The position numbers were made by a program, and so were the translations under genes. Positions 61,228 to 64,000 of a stretch of DNA of 64,000 nucleotides are shown here, piece by piece (positions within the stretch are counted from its first letter, which is position 1; each line of letters begins with the position of its first letter). The stretch is from Paramecium tetraurelia. Taxonomy: Eukaryota; Ciliophora; Oligohymenophorea; Peniculida; Parameciidae. The notes under the pieces are model-generated. The model saw nothing but the letters and a program-made list of their open reading frames with translations, did no database searches and was not told the DNA's origin. The DNA is taken from positions 62,001-126,000 of the forward strand of contig NW_001799035.1 of NCBI RefSeq assembly GCF_000165425.1, written 5' to 3'.

Positions 61228-62505
61228 ATGACAGAATATTGTGATCAAATTGTGACATCTTAAATCATCAGTGATGTAATAAAAAGAGCACCGATACTGG
61301 AGACAAAATCGATTTCCTACAAAGTATAATTCAAAAGTACTGACACTGAACCTCATTTGTAATTATAACATAATTTATTTTGAATGTTTTAGAGCCTGGG
61401 AAACAGTTAAATACACATTCGAAATTATCAAAACAGATTTGATCCATGGTATAGAAGAAAACCATTTATTTACAAGAAGGTATTACTAATAAAATATGTA
61501 GATATTCACATTTTGAATGGCTATAAAATGAGTTAGAAACTAAACACATCGGAAGAATACTACCCAGTTTACCTGAAAAAACACAAAATTATGATAAAGA
61601 TAAAAGGTATATGTATTTAATAAACAATAGAAAATATGAATTTTTATATTACATGTAAAAGTTATTAGATCATAAATTATTAAGAAATTCAGATGTTTTA
61701 TAGAAATTCATTAGCAAAGAATTCAAGGTATTTATTAAGTTATTAATATAGGATTTCAATGATTTTTAAGAATACATTAATAAACTTAGAGATTAAAATA
61801 CATTAATTAATAGAATAATGAACACTGGAGTTTCTTTCGTTTCACTATTTTCAAAATGTGTGAGTTTTGGATCTTCTACAATCTTACCGAGAGTACCTGA
61901 TAAATAGGACTTAGATTTCGATGAAAGTAAACATTTTTTTATAATCTTGAGTTTCGAAAGAAATTTAATTAAGCAAATAATAGACTGAAATCATATATTC
62001 AGATTTGTAAAAAATAGTTTAAAAATTATAAATTCAATCAAAATCACTGATAATCAGTCAAGAAATTTTCAGTAAGGCAATTCAATATATTTTAGTAATT
62101 GAATGTTAATAAAATGATGAATTCATGAAATTAAAAAGGATAACAAAAATATATGAAAATTTCTAAATGCACCTAAAAGAGACATTCATTTATCGACTTG
62201 AAACCTGTATTAGAGATTACGTTTAGGCTTTGAAAATTATTAACGAGTATAGAGAATTAAAGGATCAAATTTACAAAGATTCTTAATAAATTAATAACAT
62301 TAATATTGGGAAATCAAAGTTGGAGGAGCTTAAATATACTTTAAGCAATAATAAATAAAAGGTCGAATAGATATACACCAACTTTTTAGATGATCTTCCA
62401 ATGTTCAAATAAACTTCGTAATTGCATTTGAAAGATATCTAATCTAATTTTCATTCAGAACTTTCAGCATTCTATTTTACACTAAAAAACTTAAAATAAT
62501 TATGA
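61228..62505 (+). CDS. sorting nexin (PX domain plus BAR-like helices)
   Basis: Start 61228 (MTEYCDQIVTSQIISDVIKR), TGA 62503-62505; introns 61359-61392 (34 nt), 61480-61501, 61607-61630, 61728-61751 and 61927-61951; 382 aa. PX: SYKVQFKSTDTEPHLAWETV, HLFTRRYSHFEWLQNELETK (RRYSxFxWL binds the phosphate of PI3P), GRILPSLPEK (PxxP), then DVLQKFIS. The C-terminal 230 residues are helical with BAR-like pattern (ELKDQIYKDSQQIN, KVEQIYTNFLDDLP). SNX-BAR proteins shape endosomal tubules and act with retromer. It fits with the Rab6- and TBC-type genes as trafficking functions. Confidence 0.88.
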
Positions 62506-62566
62506 TATATAATTCAGTTATTTTGATATTGAATTTATTTAATTAAGTTATTGATATATTTCAAAA

Positions 62567-64000
62567 ATGTCTAGTAGCAATTAATAGGATGAATCCTACG
62601 ATGAAGAGTAAGAAGACGATGAAGTTGAAACTGTTTAGGAAAATGGTTTAAAATAGTTATTCAAAAACCAAGGTATATTATGTTAAATTAACTTAAAATT
62701 AGAGTAATTCATGTAATAAATCAATTATCTCAATGAACAAGCAGTGATTAAAATTAAACTCTAAAAGTTCAAAGAAGCCATGAAGTTACTTTAATAATCA
62801 GAATAAATGTTGGAAGTATTCCATATTCATTATCCATAGTATGCTGCAAGTTGTGGCAAAACCATAGATAAAAACTTAATTATCGTTGTTCTCTACAATT
62901 AAGCATGTGGATATTAGTGGTACAAAAAATAAACTATATTTAGTTAATGGGTTTTGGACAAATGTTCTAAATATTTATCTGGAGTGATTTATAATATGGA
63001 AGAAAGCATGAAAGAAGAAGAATAGGATACAAACAATCTTGCAAGCGCTTAAGAAAGTGATGCCTCTTTAGTCAAAAAGAAAGCCTTTCTAGCAAGGACA
63101 CTCTTACAACACACAGCTATCTTGAGTCAATTAGGAAAGTATAAATTAGCATTAAATTAGACATAAATTAGCATTACAATCTGCTAGAAAAGCAGCTAGT
63201 ACAATGAGGGAAATATTTAAGATAGCTTCTCAATTTTGTAAGGACTGGTTAAACAAAAATGGATCCCTGGGATCAGCAACAACTGCCAATTCAACTCTAA
63301 CAACGAAGTCAAAATAAAAAAATAATAAATTCCAAATGAAAGATGAAGTAGAATTCAGTAGATTAGTTATTGATGCCAGTAAAGATATTCTCTAAGATTT
63401 GTCAAAGTAATAAGATTTAGATAATATATCTAATAATGAATAACTGATACTTAGAGAGGCTAAGAGATAGTTATATTTCTGGAGAAACAATCCAGAAAAT
63501 AATGAAAAACATATTCGTAAAGAATTGAGATTAGATCAAAAGGAAGATGATTATCGTTCCATCCTTGGAGTTCAAAATGTGCAGGAGTGGATTCAAACCT
63601 TCAATATTGGTTTCATCATGCACATGACTCCACAAATCTATGAAGACTTCTCATCGCAAGGAGAAATGCTGTATGAGATATCCAAGAGATTGTTGCTGGA
63701 GAAAATCATTTATTTATCTATATCCTACTTCACCATTGCAACTGAACTAAGGTTTATTGAATTAGATAAAGCTAAACAATAAGGAATCAAAGACATTAAT
63801 ACTGACGAGTTTAAATTAAGCGAATTATATCATCTCAAAGCAGTTGAAATTGCTTGTAAAAACATTACTTGCTCATCTCCTTATATTAATCATTTAATCA
63901 CAAGTTATCACAAACATTATAACTCTAATTTAGATACTATATAAGAAGAATCTATGATGTCTATGGTATCAGAAGTGAATTACAAAGAATAAAAATTATA
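62567..64000 (+). CDS. hypothetical protein, 3' end outside window
   Basis: Start 62567 (MSSSNQQDESYDEEQEDDEV); introns 62673-62702 (30 nt), 62816-62839 and 63139-63160. Open through the end of the window, about 450 codons seen. After an acidic start the sequence is helical: FKEAMKLLQQSEQMLE then YAASCGKTIDKNLIIVVLYN, ARTLLQHTAILSQLGKHKLA and LQSARKAASTMREIFKIASQ. The pair KFKEAMKLL... and GKHKLALQSARKA is TPR-like. Later ELRLDQKEDDYRSILGVQNV, EWIQTFNIGFIMHMTPQIYE and FIELDKAKQQGI. Similar large ciliate TPR-like proteins exist, function unknown. Starts 61 nt after the sorting nexin. Confidence 0.65.

Noticed and set aside
60896-61258. Minus-strand 120-codon frame opposite the coiled-coil and sorting-nexin genes
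   Set aside because: Low-complexity, hydrophobic shadow of Lys/Asn-rich plus-strand codons; the plus-strand genes have motifs and canonical introns.

Overview
The window looks like macronuclear DNA from a ciliate of the Paramecium type. It is very AT-rich. Long reading frames appear only when TAA and TAG are read as glutamine and TGA is the sole stop; for example, the ribosomal protein S5 gene has TAA where other eukaryotes have Gln. About 100 introns were placed by eye. Most are 18 to 34 nt and begin GTA; most end TAG, with a minority ending AAG or CAG. Genes are packed on both strands, often with 15 to 100 nt between them. No rRNA, tRNA, CRISPR array, transposon, viral element, telomeric repeat or recognisable IES was seen. 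Under the standard code almost every gene looks fragmented, so the models here were rebuilt by reading all frames with the ciliate code and splicing by eye.

Layout. 0-9.5 kb: the 3' end of a multi-pass membrane protein, several very small genes (three starting MGC, a lipidation-type N-terminus), a DUSP/USP deubiquitinase and a coiled-coil gene. 9.5-23 kb: a cyclic-nucleotide-binding channel without a GYG filter, splicing factor PRP17, a protein with four SP-RING (SUMO ligase) fingers, Gln-rich and small unknown genes, a B-box/WD40 protein and an alveolin-like cytoskeletal protein. 23-29 kb: a tandem array of three large AIG1-like GTPases with a shared cysteine motif. 29-33 kb: uracil phosphoribosyltransferase and elongation factor 2. 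33-39 kb: a RING plus chromo-barrel-like protein, an armadillo-repeat protein, a PHD protein and epsilon-COP. 39.6-43.7 kb: two tandem SET-domain genes. 43.7-47.6 kb: an RCC1-repeat protein, a Rab6-like GTPase and an MFS transporter. 48-54.6 kb: a B-box/TPR protein whose introns sit in register with its repeats, an FCP1-type phosphatase, a decayed ING-like PHD gene, an eIF3g-like gene and a PTB-like gene. 55.8-64 kb: a TBC (Rab-GAP) protein, ribosomal protein S5, a coiled-coil gene, a sorting nexin and the 5' part of an unknown gene.

There are no operons. The content is housekeeping (translation, splicing, ubiquitin/SUMO, COPI, Rab trafficking) mixed with ciliate-specific families. The most notable points are the four-finger SP-RING protein, the triplicated GTPases, four otherwise good genes that each carry exactly one surplus base, and several decayed host genes interrupted by TGA. 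Product names rest on motif recognition by eye; no database search was possible.
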